Origin: an uncultured Spirochaetaceae bacterium
GTDB lineage: Bacteria; Spirochaetota; Spirochaetia; Sphaerochaetales; Sphaerochaetaceae
Assembly: GCA_944392935.1 (NCBI GenBank)
Contig: CALXYI010000041.1
Span: 1-56,795, forward strand
DNA: 56,795 nt
Direction of reading: 5' to 3'
The position numbers and the translations under genes are program-made. Below the pieces are notes generated by a model, which saw only the letters and a list, made by a program, of their open reading frames with translations, ran no database searches and was not told the DNA's origin. The first letter of the stretch is position 1. Each line of letters starts with the position of its first letter. Positions 6,908-14,389 of the stretch are shown one piece after another.

Positions 6908-8257
6908 TCATGATTTATATGAAGGGATATATGCTCCCTGATTTCTAAGTACGGACTGAAGATCTGCAATCGGCACATCTTTGGCGTTGCAGCCATTCTC
7001 CACGGCTATAGCAGCTGCACAGCCTGCGGCCTGTCCCATAACGGCGCAGCAAGGCTGGGACCTTATCACACCAAGGACCTGGTTATCCACGGAAACGCAT
7101 CTACCTGCTACCCATATATTCTCCCAGCTGCGGGGAACAAGCACTCCGTATGGTATTCCCATCATCCCGCCGACACCGAGCTGGTATTTATTGTGGAATG
7201 TCTGGAATCGTTCCCACTCCTCAACAGATGAATCATATGGGTGGATATCAAGGAACCTGTTGTATACGGCAATCTGATTGACGAACTGGCGCTTTGCGAA
7301 GAAATCCTCCTTGGTAAGCTGCTCTTCCCCGATTATCCTCCTTGATTCCCTATTGCCAAGAAGCGCTCCTGTGGAAATCAGATCCGCATGCTCCAATCCA
7401 GGAAGCCTATCATGCAGGAAAGCCTCATATTCCAGCAGCTGCTTACGTCCCCAGCGCAACGCATCCGATACAGATCTATTGCTTATGGGATTCGTTCCGA
7501 ACAAATGACCTGCATTCAGATAACCCGTATGCTTTCCGATGCGGTTTATGCCAAACTGCCGATCAGGAACAGTGAACATACCGTTCGCTATCGCTTCCAG
7601 AATCAGCTTCTTATGGCCTGGAATCGTATCCTTTGCCTCATCCCAATCTATATCACCCCAGATTGATACCAATGTGGAAGGCTGTCCTTTCTCCGTATCC
7701 CTGTATGCTTCATGGTATTCGACACCGCACAAGGCAGACAGCACAGCATCTCCTGTCGCATCGATATACGCTTTTGCTTTGATGAACCTGTATCCATCAA
7801 TATTGCTTATGATTACGCCATTGACTGAATTCCCATCTACATCGGCATCTATGACACGGGTATAGAACCTGACTTCCACACCGGCCTTCTCGGCGAATTC
7901 GTCATAAACTATCTTGAGATACTCAGGATTGTACTGCGTCCATCGCATATAGCTTGTGGTCCAGGCTTCTGGAGTCACGCCATACTCCATCCAGCCAGCT
8001 GAATACATACGTTCAACCACTTCCTTCACAAAGCCCTGCGTAAGCATCTCTACGCCATTGGACATCGGCCCGAATGCAGAAACGAGACCGGAAGTTCCCA
8101 TGCCGCCCAGGCAGCCCATCGCTTCCAGGAGGAGAACTTTCTTCCCAAGCCGTCCAGCAGCAACAGCGGCAGCTACCCCAGCTGGCCCGCCGCCCGCAAC
8201 AACAACATCAAACGAATCCTCAACTTCAATTTGGCGACGTAAGATAAAGTCTTCCAT
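6908..8257 (-). CDS. FAD-dependent oxidoreductase (FAD_oxidored family)
   Basis: A 449-residue flavoprotein with an N-terminal Rossmann FAD site: DVVVAGGGPAG with the glycines at 22-24 and 27 and the ribose-binding acid Glu45 after KKVLLL. A second FAD block, IWVAGRCVS, lies near the C terminus. It belongs to the broad FAD_oxidored group that includes succinate/fumarate-type and tricarballylate-type dehydrogenases encoded with TTT transporters. No signal peptide is visible, so it should act in the cytoplasm. It is the first gene of the operon, preceded by a promoter candidate, and divergent from the LysR gene. Its likely job is to oxidise the imported carboxylate or a derivative; the exact reaction is unknown. 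Confidence 0.85.
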   Translation of the reverse strand: MEDFILRRQIEVEDSFDVVVAGGGPAGVAAAVAAGRLGKKVLLLEAMGCLGGMGTSGLVSAFGPMSNGVEMLTQGFVKEVVERMYSAGWMEYGVTPEAWTTSYMRWTQYNPEYLKIVYDEFAEKAGVEVRFYTRVIDADVDGNSVNGVIISNIDGYRFIKAKAYIDATGDAVLSALCGVEYHEAYRDTEKGQPSTLVSIWGDIDWDEAKDTIPGHKKLILEAIANGMFTVPDRQFGINRIGKHTGYLNAGHLFGTNPISNRSVSDALRWGRKQLLEYEAFLHDRLPGLEHADLISTGALLGNRESRRIIGEEQLTKEDFFAKRQFVNQIAVYNRFLDIHPYDSSVEEWERFQTFHNKYQLGVGGMMGIPYGVLVPRSWENIWVAGRCVSVDNQVLGVIRSQPCCAVMGQAAGCAAAIAVENGCNAKDVPIADLQSVLRNQGAYIPSYKS

Positions 8258-8281
8258 AATTCCTTGCCTATTCGTGCTTTC

Positions 8282-8310
8282 ATGGTAATATTCATGTTAT
8301 TATTTATCAA
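8282..8310 (-). promoter_or_regulatory. Promoter candidate of the FAD oxidoreductase-tct-serC-ltaE operon
   Basis: On the minus strand TTGATA (8305-8310) and TACCAT (8282-8287) are separated by 17 bases, placing the transcript start about 18 bases before the ATG. The LysR regulator should bind in this AT-rich 106-base divergent region. On the other strand TATAAT at 8323-8328 is a fair -10 for the LysR gene, though its -35 is poor. Confidence 0.5.
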
Positions 8311-8363
8311 ATTCATTTTATCTATAATTCTTATAGCTGAAATTCATAGTTTGGAGGGCGGCA

Positions 8364-9323
8364 ATGAGCTTCAGAGAACTGGAATACGTAATTGCGATAG
8401 CACGGACCCAAAGCATCGGACAGGCTGCGAAAGACCTGAATGTATCACAACCGACCCTGAGCAAATTCATCCAGACCCTTGAGAATTCATTAGGACAGCC
8501 GATCTTCTCCAAACAGGGAAACAGATTCTTCCTGACTTATGCAGGGGAAAGATATGTCGAATCCGCAAAGACAATCCTAAGGATCAAGAAAGAACTTGAT
8601 AGCGAGCTGTCTGATATAAAGAATGAAGAAGACGGAGAACTGAAAGTCGCTTTCAGGATGTGCGGAGGGATAAATATCCTTCCGCGTCTCATATCAAGAT
8701 TCTGGCAGCAGTATCCGAAGATCAGGATATCAGTCCTGGAAAACGGATCGAACAATATCGAAGAAAGCCTCCTTAACGGTGATGTGGATCTGGCTTTCAT
8801 AACATTGCCCGTCAAAAGCAATGCAATCACATATGAGATCCTAAGCCATGAAGAGGTGCTTCTGGTGATGTCACCTGAGAATCCTCTGGCACGGAAATAT
8901 GAAATAAGGCAGAATTGCAGATATCCTTGGTTCAACCTGAGCGATGCTGAGAATGAGAACTTCATATTGCAGCAGCCTGGCCATAAAACAAGGCAAGTAG
9001 CCGATGATCTGCTCAAAAGCTACAAAGTCAATCCAAATATTGCCCTGACAGTAAGCAATATAGATATCATCATGCAATTGGTAAGCAGCAATCAGGGCAT
9101 GACATTCGCAGGGGAAGTACCGCTGAGCCAGATACAGACAGAGAAGCCTCTTGCATATTTCTCCGTAGGTGAACCATGCACGGAATTCAGATTCGCTGTT
9201 GCATATAGGAATGGAATGTATCTTTCCTCTTGCATGAAGCTATTCATAAATCTTGCAAAATCATTGATGAAGGATCCGCATCTCCTGACAGCAAGCTACA
9301 CAGCCATCGCCCAAAAGCCATGA
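8364..9323 (+). CDS. LysR family regulator of the tct operon
   Basis: A 319-residue LysR-type transcriptional regulator. Residues 1-60 form the winged helix-turn-helix (SFRELEYVIAIARTQSIGQAAKDLNVSQPTLSKFIQTLE), a linker helix follows, and residues from about 90 on match the periplasmic-binding-protein-like effector domain. The Shine-Dalgarno GGAGG is six bases before ATG. It is transcribed divergently from the FAD oxidoreductase-transporter operon, the usual arrangement for a regulator that senses the imported substrate or an early metabolite and activates that operon while repressing itself. Which ligand it binds cannot be told from sequence. Confidence 0.92.
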   Translation: MSFRELEYVIAIARTQSIGQAAKDLNVSQPTLSKFIQTLENSLGQPIFSKQGNRFFLTYAGERYVESAKTILRIKKELDSELSDIKNEEDGELKVAFRMCGGINILPRLISRFWQQYPKIRISVLENGSNNIEESLLNGDVDLAFITLPVKSNAITYEILSHEEVLLVMSPENPLARKYEIRQNCRYPWFNLSDAENENFILQQPGHKTRQVADDLLKSYKVNPNIALTVSNIDIIMQLVSSNQGMTFAGEVPLSQIQTEKPLAYFSVGEPCTEFRFAVAYRNGMYLSSCMKLFINLAKSLMKDPHLLTASYTAIAQKP

Positions 9324-9367
9324 CAATCTTCATCCTCTCATAATGCTGATGTGCTATCCTATTCCCT

Positions 9368-11023
9368 ATGAAGATGCTTACAGCCACGATTGACGGAAAG
9401 GGAATCGATATAGTCGAGGGGACAAGGCTCCTCGATCTTCTCGACAGCAAGAGGGATCTTTCATATTCATCCGACCCGATAGTAGCCGCAAAGGTGAATG
9501 GACGTCTTGCATCGCTGCAGGAGCACCTCCATGGCAATGCGGAGATAGAGACTGTCAGGCTCACCTCGGCGCTCGGGAAGAGGGTCTACAGGAAGAGCCT
9601 CTGCTTCCTTCTCTGCTATGCCTCTGCGCTCATAGCTCCGGAACGCACCCTGATAATCGGCCACAGCCTGGGGGACGGATTCTACTTCAGGTACCGTGAC
9701 GGGGACAGTCCCGATACCCCTCGCCTGAAGGCCGTGATGCAGTGCGCGATCAATGAGGATATGCCTATAGAGCTCGTGGAGCTTACGGCCGATGAGGCTC
9801 TCGCCTATTCCAGGGAGCATAATCTGCAGGAGACGATAAATCTCCTTGATACGGCGAACAGCAGCTCATATACCTTCGCACGTCTCGGAACATGCCTGGA
9901 GATGCACTATGAGCCGATGCTTCCATCAGCCAGGTATCTCGAGATATGGGAGCTGAGGGATTATGAGGATGGGCTTCTCCTGAGGTATCCGCAGAGCAGG
10001 GATCCGTTCCGCCTGATGCCTTTCGTGGACAATCCCCTGCTCTTCTCGGTATTCAGGGAGAACAAGAGATACGCAGGCATACTCGGGCTGACATCGCTCG
10101 GAGACCTGAACAGGAAGACGGCGGAAGGCAGCATACAGAAGACGATAATGCTATCGGAGGCGCTGCAGAGGCGCCGCATCTCCGATATCTCCAGGATGAT
10201 AAGGGACAGAGGCGATGTGAAGGTCGTATTCATCGCAGGCCCGTCATCCTCCGGCAAGACGACATTCTCGCTCAAGCTCTCGGACGAGCTCAGGGTGGAT
10301 GGCTTCGAACCCGTGAAGATCTCATTGGATGACTACTACCTTACACCTGACAAAGTTCCCCTCGATGAATACGGCGAGAAGGACTACGAGGTGCTGGAAT
10401 CCCTGGATCTCCCGCTCTTCAGGAAGCAGATAGGGGATCTCATAGCCGGCAGGGAGGTCCATCCGGCCTCCTTCTCATTCAGGACGAAGACAGCATCGCT
10501 GAGCAGCGAAAGCGTGAGGATGGGAGAGAGCTCGATACTCGTGATCGAAGGGATACACGGCCTCAATCCGGACCTTATCCCGGATATACCGGAGGAGAAT
10601 ATCTTCAGGGTATACATATCGGCGCTGACGCAGGTGAATCTCGATACGAGATCACGCATAAGCACCACCGACAACCGCATACTCCGCCGCATGATACGTG
10701 ACAGCAGGACGCGGGGCTTCAATGCTGTCGAGACGCTTTCCAGATGGCCTTCCGTGGAGCGCGGGGAGAAGAACCACATCTTCCCATTCCAGAACAACGC
10801 GGATGTGATGATAAACAGCGCGCTCGAGTATGAGATGGGCGTCATAAAGCCATATGCCGTACCGCTTCTGAAGTCAGTGGCGAAGGAAAGCGGGGATTCA
10901 TACACGACAGCACGCCGCCTTCTCGATTTCCTCGAGTTCGTCTACCCGATCCCATCCGACCTGGTACCGCCGGATTCCCTCCTCAGGGAATTCATAGGGG
11001 GATCGGTATACGGGGCTATCTAG
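9368..11023 (+). CDS. Nucleoside kinase with TGS-like and tRNA-synthetase-editing-like N-terminal domains
   Basis: A 551-residue protein of the bacterial family that joins a TGS-like and a threonyl-tRNA-synthetase second-additional-domain region (about residues 1-260) to a phosphoribulokinase/uridine kinase domain. The kinase P-loop GPSSSGKT is at 291-298, followed by SLDDYY, the usual nucleoside-proximal acidic motif, and VIEGIHGLN. The relative in Thermotoga maritima (TM0751) is described as a nucleoside kinase, so phosphorylation of uridine or another nucleoside is likely. No Shine-Dalgarno precedes the ATG; instead an extended -10 (TGCTATCCT) ends seven bases before it, suggesting a leaderless message. 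Its last eight bases overlap the convergent HTH gene. Confidence 0.8.
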   Translation: MKMLTATIDGKGIDIVEGTRLLDLLDSKRDLSYSSDPIVAAKVNGRLASLQEHLHGNAEIETVRLTSALGKRVYRKSLCFLLCYASALIAPERTLIIGHSLGDGFYFRYRDGDSPDTPRLKAVMQCAINEDMPIELVELTADEALAYSREHNLQETINLLDTANSSSYTFARLGTCLEMHYEPMLPSARYLEIWELRDYEDGLLLRYPQSRDPFRLMPFVDNPLLFSVFRENKRYAGILGLTSLGDLNRKTAEGSIQKTIMLSEALQRRRISDISRMIRDRGDVKVVFIAGPSSSGKTTFSLKLSDELRVDGFEPVKISLDDYYLTPDKVPLDEYGEKDYEVLESLDLPLFRKQIGDLIAGREVHPASFSFRTKTASLSSESVRMGESSILVIEGIHGLNPDLIPDIPEENIFRVYISALTQVNLDTRSRISTTDNRILRRMIRDSRTRGFNAVETLSRWPSVERGEKNHIFPFQNNADVMINSALEYEMGVIKPYAVPLLKSVAKESGDSYTTARRLLDFLEFVYPIPSDLVPPDSLLREFIGGSVYGAI

Positions 11024-11336
11024 CTCCCGTCTCGTAGACGGTATGCGTCTCTATGAGGATATCAGGATAGCGCTGCAGCATGTTCATGAGGCGCAGCGCA
11101 GGTCCTGAAGGTTCATTATGCCCGCTCTCCCAGGCTTCGACCGTCTTCTCGGAGACCCCGAGAAGATCGGCGAAAAGCCCTACCGAGAGATGCAGGCGCA
11201 GGCGCAGGGTCCTGATCTCATCCTTTGTATAGGGAGACAGGGGCTCGATCCTGATGTATCTGCTGCGCCTTGTGAGGACGCCCTTCTTCTTCGGATAGAG
11301 GGCATCCTTCACCGCATCAAGGTAGATGCTTATCAT
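11016..11336 (-). CDS. XRE-type helix-turn-helix regulator, third gene of the isc operon
   Basis: A 106-residue protein with a Cro/C1-type helix-turn-helix at roughly residues 40-85: DEIRTLRLRLHLSV, FADLLGVSEKTVEAWESG, then ALRLMNML, closest in style to NadS/HigA-like antitoxins and MqsA C-terminal domains. I start it at ATG 11336, whose ATGA overlaps the iscU stop, a sign of translational coupling; an upstream start would intrude into iscU. No toxin gene is adjacent, so an antitoxin role is not supported. It could be a regulator of iron-sulfur genes in place of IscR, but it has no Cys ligands for a cluster, so any sensing would be indirect. Confidence 0.75.
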   Translation of the reverse strand: MISIYLDAVKDALYPKKKGVLTRRSRYIRIEPLSPYTKDEIRTLRLRLHLSVGLFADLLGVSEKTVEAWESGHNEPSGPALRLMNMLQRYPDILIETHTVYETGAR

Positions 11337-11944
11337 TTGCCGTAGATATGAAGGCACTCGTTGAGTTCCTCAAGGATCCTGGACCTGCACTTGCCGCATG
11401 CGGTGCAGCAGCCCGTCTCCCTCTGGAGCTCCTCGAAATCGCTCACCTTGCCGCTCTTCACGAGGTTCTCGATCATCTGATCGGTAACGCCCTTGCACTC
11501 GCAGATCACCTTCGCAGTCGTCCCCTTATAGGGATTCGGCATGCCGTTCCTCTCGAGATAGTCATCTATTGCCGCCCTGAGGGCCTTGTCGCCGAGCACC
11601 GAGCAGTGGAACTTATGCTCAGGAAGCCCGCCGAGGGCATCGGTTATCATGGAAGGCGTCAGATGATAGGCCTCCTCAAGCGTCATCCCCTTCGCCATCT
11701 CGCTCATCATGGATGTGGATGCGATTGCCGAGGCGCAGCCATAGGTAAGCCACCTGAGATCATCTATCCTGCCATCCCTGACCTTTATGCCGACCCTCAT
11801 CTGGTCGCCGCAGGCAAGGGAGCCGACCTCACCCACTCCATCCGCCTTGAACTCCTCGCCCTCCTTCCAGAGGTTGCGGGGATTGATGAAGTGATCCTTC
11901 ACTGTATCCGTATAGACCCACTGGGCCATGAAGCTGTCTGCCAT
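11333..11944 (-). CDS. iscU: NifU/IscU iron-sulfur scaffold fused to a BFD [2Fe-2S] domain
   Basis: A 203-residue protein. Residues 1-135 are an IscU-type scaffold on which Fe-S clusters are assembled, with the ligand set Cys45 (ACGDQ, plus Asp47), Cys70 (YGCASA) and Cys114 (KFHCSV). Residues 145-190 form a BFD-like [2Fe-2S] domain with Cys148-x-Cys150 and Cys180-x2-Cys183 (another Cys at 186). This resembles the N-terminal two-thirds of NifU without the C-terminal Nfu domain. It starts one base after the iscS stop and overlaps the HTH gene by ATGA, so the three genes form one operon. The BFD part may hold a permanent cluster or accept electrons. Confidence 0.93.
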   Translation of the reverse strand: MADSFMAQWVYTDTVKDHFINPRNLWKEGEEFKADGVGEVGSLACGDQMRVGIKVRDGRIDDLRWLTYGCASAIASTSMMSEMAKGMTLEEAYHLTPSMITDALGGLPEHKFHCSVLGDKALRAAIDDYLERNGMPNPYKGTTAKVICECKGVTDQMIENLVKSGKVSDFEELQRETGCCTACGKCRSRILEELNECLHIYGK

Positions 11945-11945
11945 A

Positions 11946-13118
11946 TCAGATTCTCCTTGTGCTCATCGCCCTCACCTTCTCGATGATCGGCGGGAGCTTC
12001 TCAAGAACATAATCGACATCATCCATCGTGTTGTACCGACCGAATGAGAACCTTATCGATCCGTGCGCAAGTTCAACATCAAGCCCTGCGGCAAGGAGCA
12101 CATAGCTCGGCTCCAGGGAGCCTGTAGCGCACGCCGAGCCCGTAGACACCTCTATGCCCTCGAGATCGAGATAGAGGAGTATGGACTCCCCCTCAGCCGA
12201 GGGGAATGAGATATTGAGCGTACCGGGCAGGCAGAGAGCCTCATCGTTCGAACCGTTGACGACAACGTCCGGGATCCTCTCCTCAATGCCCTTTCTCAGC
12301 GCTTCCCTCATGTCCCAGAGCCTGTCGTGCTCATCCGAGAGGTTCGCGGCAGCAAGCTCCGCCGCCTTCCCCAGCCCGAGTATCGCCTGGTTATTGTACG
12401 TACCGGCCCTGACCCCATTCTCCTGATGCCCGCCATGGACAAACGGGGAAAGAGGAACCCCATGCCTTGCATAAAGCACCCCGACTCCCTTCGGTCCGTA
12501 GAACTTATGGGCCGACATGGAGAGGTAATCAGCTCCGATATCAGCAACGGATACCGGGATCTTCCCTATTGCCTGCGTTGCATCCGTATGGAAATACGCC
12601 CCATGCCTGTGGGCAATGGCTGCAGCTTCCTTCACAGGCTGTATCGTACCCGACTCGTTGTTGCCGGTCATGACCGAGACAAGCGCAGCATCATCACCCA
12701 TAAGGCGCTCAAGCTCATCGAGCTTCACCCGCCCGATGCTGTCCACAGGGCAGAGATCGATCCTGTAACCCCTGCCCCTGAGGTACTTCACAGTCTCGAT
12801 GGTCGCAGGATGCTCAACAGCGGAGACTATGATGCGGTTCCTCGCATCACCGTCATCCGCCCTGTCCCTGAAGATATTGAGGACGGTGTTGTTGCTTTCC
12901 GATGCGCCGGAAGTGAAGTAGATATCGTGGCTGTCAGCCCCGATGAGATCCGCTGCCTTTCCGCGCGCCCATTCTATTCCGGCAGCAGCCTGTCGTCCCA
13001 GCGAGTGCATGCTGGATGCATTGCCATAGAGCGGATCATTGGAATGCATGAACGCAATCACTTCGTCGGCCATCCGGGTCGTGCCGTTGTTATCGAGATA
13101 GACTGTTCTTCTATCCAT
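11946..13118 (-). CDS. iscS: Cysteine desulfurase
   Basis: A 390-residue class V PLP enzyme of the NifS/IscS family that takes sulfur from L-cysteine as an enzyme persulfide and passes it to the IscU scaffold. The PLP lysine is in MSAHKFYGPKG and the sulfur-carrying Cys is in VSTGSACATGSLEPS, with the short loop typical of NifS-like enzymes. I start at ATG 13118 because GGAG lies six bases upstream; earlier in-frame ATGs lack a ribosome site. It leads the iscS-iscU-HTH operon. Confidence 0.95.
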   Translation of the reverse strand: MDRRTVYLDNNGTTRMADEVIAFMHSNDPLYGNASSMHSLGRQAAAGIEWARGKAADLIGADSHDIYFTSGASESNNTVLNIFRDRADDGDARNRIIVSAVEHPATIETVKYLRGRGYRIDLCPVDSIGRVKLDELERLMGDDAALVSVMTGNNESGTIQPVKEAAAIAHRHGAYFHTDATQAIGKIPVSVADIGADYLSMSAHKFYGPKGVGVLYARHGVPLSPFVHGGHQENGVRAGTYNNQAILGLGKAAELAAANLSDEHDRLWDMREALRKGIEERIPDVVVNGSNDEALCLPGTLNISFPSAEGESILLYLDLEGIEVSTGSACATGSLEPSYVLLAAGLDVELAHGSIRFSFGRYNTMDDVDYVLEKLPPIIEKVRAMSTRRI

Positions 13119-13137
13119 ATCATTCTCCATCGGAGTT

Positions 13138-13166
13138 AAGGTATCCACCTCACGCCGGAGCGTCAA
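13138..13166 (-). promoter_or_regulatory. Promoter candidate of the isc operon
   Basis: Minus-strand TTGACG (13161-13166), 17-base spacer, TACCTT (13138-13143), with iscS ATG about 20 bases downstream. The -35 is good and the -10 is poor, as expected for a regulated promoter. No IscR-type site is recognised. Confidence 0.35.
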
Positions 13167-13252
13167 GGTATCCTATCTGATAGGGAGGAAAACGGAATGC
13201 GGCATTGCCATCCTTTCAGGATGGGATTACCTTCCGTATCAAGGAGAATGGA

Positions 13253-13810
13253 ATGAGGAAGGATTTCGGACCGAAGACATGGATATATCCCCAGCCCGTG
13301 CTGATCATAGGCACATACGACGGGAACGGAACCCCCAATGCAATGAATGCGGCATGGGGAGCCATATACGATGATGACCAGGTGGTGCTCTGCCTGAGCA
13401 GGGACCACAAGACAACAAGGAACATAAGGGAAAGCAAGGCATTCACCCTCGCATTCGCGACCGAGAGCACTGTGATTCCCTGCGACTATGTCGGGATAGT
13501 GAGCGGCAGCAGCACCGCAGACAAGGTCAGCAAGGCCGGATTCACCGTCACCAGAAGCAGCCGCGTCAACGCCCCGATCTTCAACGAGCTGCCGCTTTCG
13601 ATGGAATGCACCCTTGTCCGCATCGATGGCGACGAGCACATCATCGGGCGCATAGTGAACGTGAGTGCGGATGAATCGGTCATAGGAGAGGATGGCAAGC
13701 CCGACTACCGTCTCATCCGCCCGCTGACCTATGACCCTGTGCACTTCGATTACGTAGCCCTCGGAGAGAAGGTCGGCAAGGCATTCTCAGATGGGAAGAA
13801 GCTGAAGTGA
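13253..13810 (+). CDS. Flavin reductase-like (FMN-binding split-barrel) protein
   Basis: A 185-residue protein of the flavin reductase-like family, which binds FMN in a split beta-barrel. Typical stretches are KTWIYPQPVLIIGTYDGNGTPNAMNAAWGA near the start and the later RPLTYDPVHFDYVALGE tail, matching a well-spread anaerobe subfamily often annotated as flavin reductase or flavoredoxin. It may pass electrons or act as an FMN carrier; the partner is unknown. The start at 13253 has GGAG six bases upstream; an earlier ATG would add 16 unconserved residues. It is divergent from iscS and convergent with the broken ogt gene. Confidence 0.88.
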   Translation: MRKDFGPKTWIYPQPVLIIGTYDGNGTPNAMNAAWGAIYDDDQVVLCLSRDHKTTRNIRESKAFTLAFATESTVIPCDYVGIVSGSSTADKVSKAGFTVTRSSRVNAPIFNELPLSMECTLVRIDGDEHIIGRIVNVSADESVIGEDGKPDYRLIRPLTYDPVHFDYVALGEKVGKAFSDGKKLK

Positions 13811-13817
13811 GCCAGCC

Positions 13818-13853
13818 CTGAGGGAGCCGGCAGATTCCGGTGGGGATCCTCAG
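13818..13853. terminator. Hairpin between the convergent flavin reductase and ogt genes
   Basis: An inverted repeat CTGAGG ... CCTCAG with an inner CCGG/CCGG pair lies between the two convergent stop codons. It could end both transcripts, but neither side has a T-run. Confidence 0.3.
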
Positions 13854-14358
13854 CCATGGAAGCGGGTGATATCCACGCCCTCCAGCTCCAGGAGCCTCAT
13901 CTTGCGCTGCAATCCTCCCGCATAGCCTGTGAGCATCCTGCCAGCGCCCACAACGCGATGGCATGGGATGATGATCGAGATCGCATTATGCCCTACCGCA
14001 TACCCTGCAGCACGGGCTGACATGCGCGGAATCGAATGACGCCCGGCAATCGCTGCAGCGATCTCCCCATACGTCATCGTCTGGCCCTATGGTATCGTGA
14101 GCATCAGGCTGCATACCTCCCGCTGGAAAGCAGTCCCCTTGATATGCAGCGGAACCGGGAACAGCGGCTCCGTGCCGGAGAAATAGATGTCGAGCCAGCG
14201 CTTTGCATCATGGAATACGGGCCCCGTTCCTCGTGCTCAGGGCTGAGCGAGAGCGCGAAGTACCTCTGGCCGCGGAACCACAGCCCCGTGAGGCCTTCAT
14301 CATCTGCCGCAATGAGCATCTTCCCAAGTGGTGACTGGTAATGGCTTATATACTCCAT
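13850..14358 (-). pseudogene. ogt: Broken O6-methylguanine-DNA methyltransferase
   Basis: The intact protein would remove alkyl groups from O6-alkylguanine in DNA by transferring them to its own Cys. The start (MEYISHYQSPLGKMLIAADD) and the C-terminal half with the active-site Cys in IIIPCHRVVGAG are both recognisable, but they lie in different frames. One base has been lost at or near the GGGGCCC run at 14219-14225, and in the second frame a TAG at 14087-14089 replaces the conserved Tyr codon of TIPYGQT. Everything else, including the ribosome site GAGG before ATG 14358, is well preserved, so the inactivation looks recent. Two separate lesions make a sequencing error less likely. A sub-frame from ATG 14077 encodes only the C-terminal domain. 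Confidence 0.85.
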
Positions 14359-14389
14359 CCTTCCATGCCTCACGGAGAGCCGCTGGCAG

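Noticed and set aside
11016..11336. Antitoxin of a type II toxin-antitoxin pair
   Set aside because: The fold would fit, but the neighbours are iscU and a nucleoside kinase and there is no small toxin frame beside it.
12327..13139. Long plus-strand open frame (270 codons) opposite iscS
   Set aside because: It is a codon shadow of iscS, which has clear PLP and Cys motifs; the antisense translation resembles no protein family.
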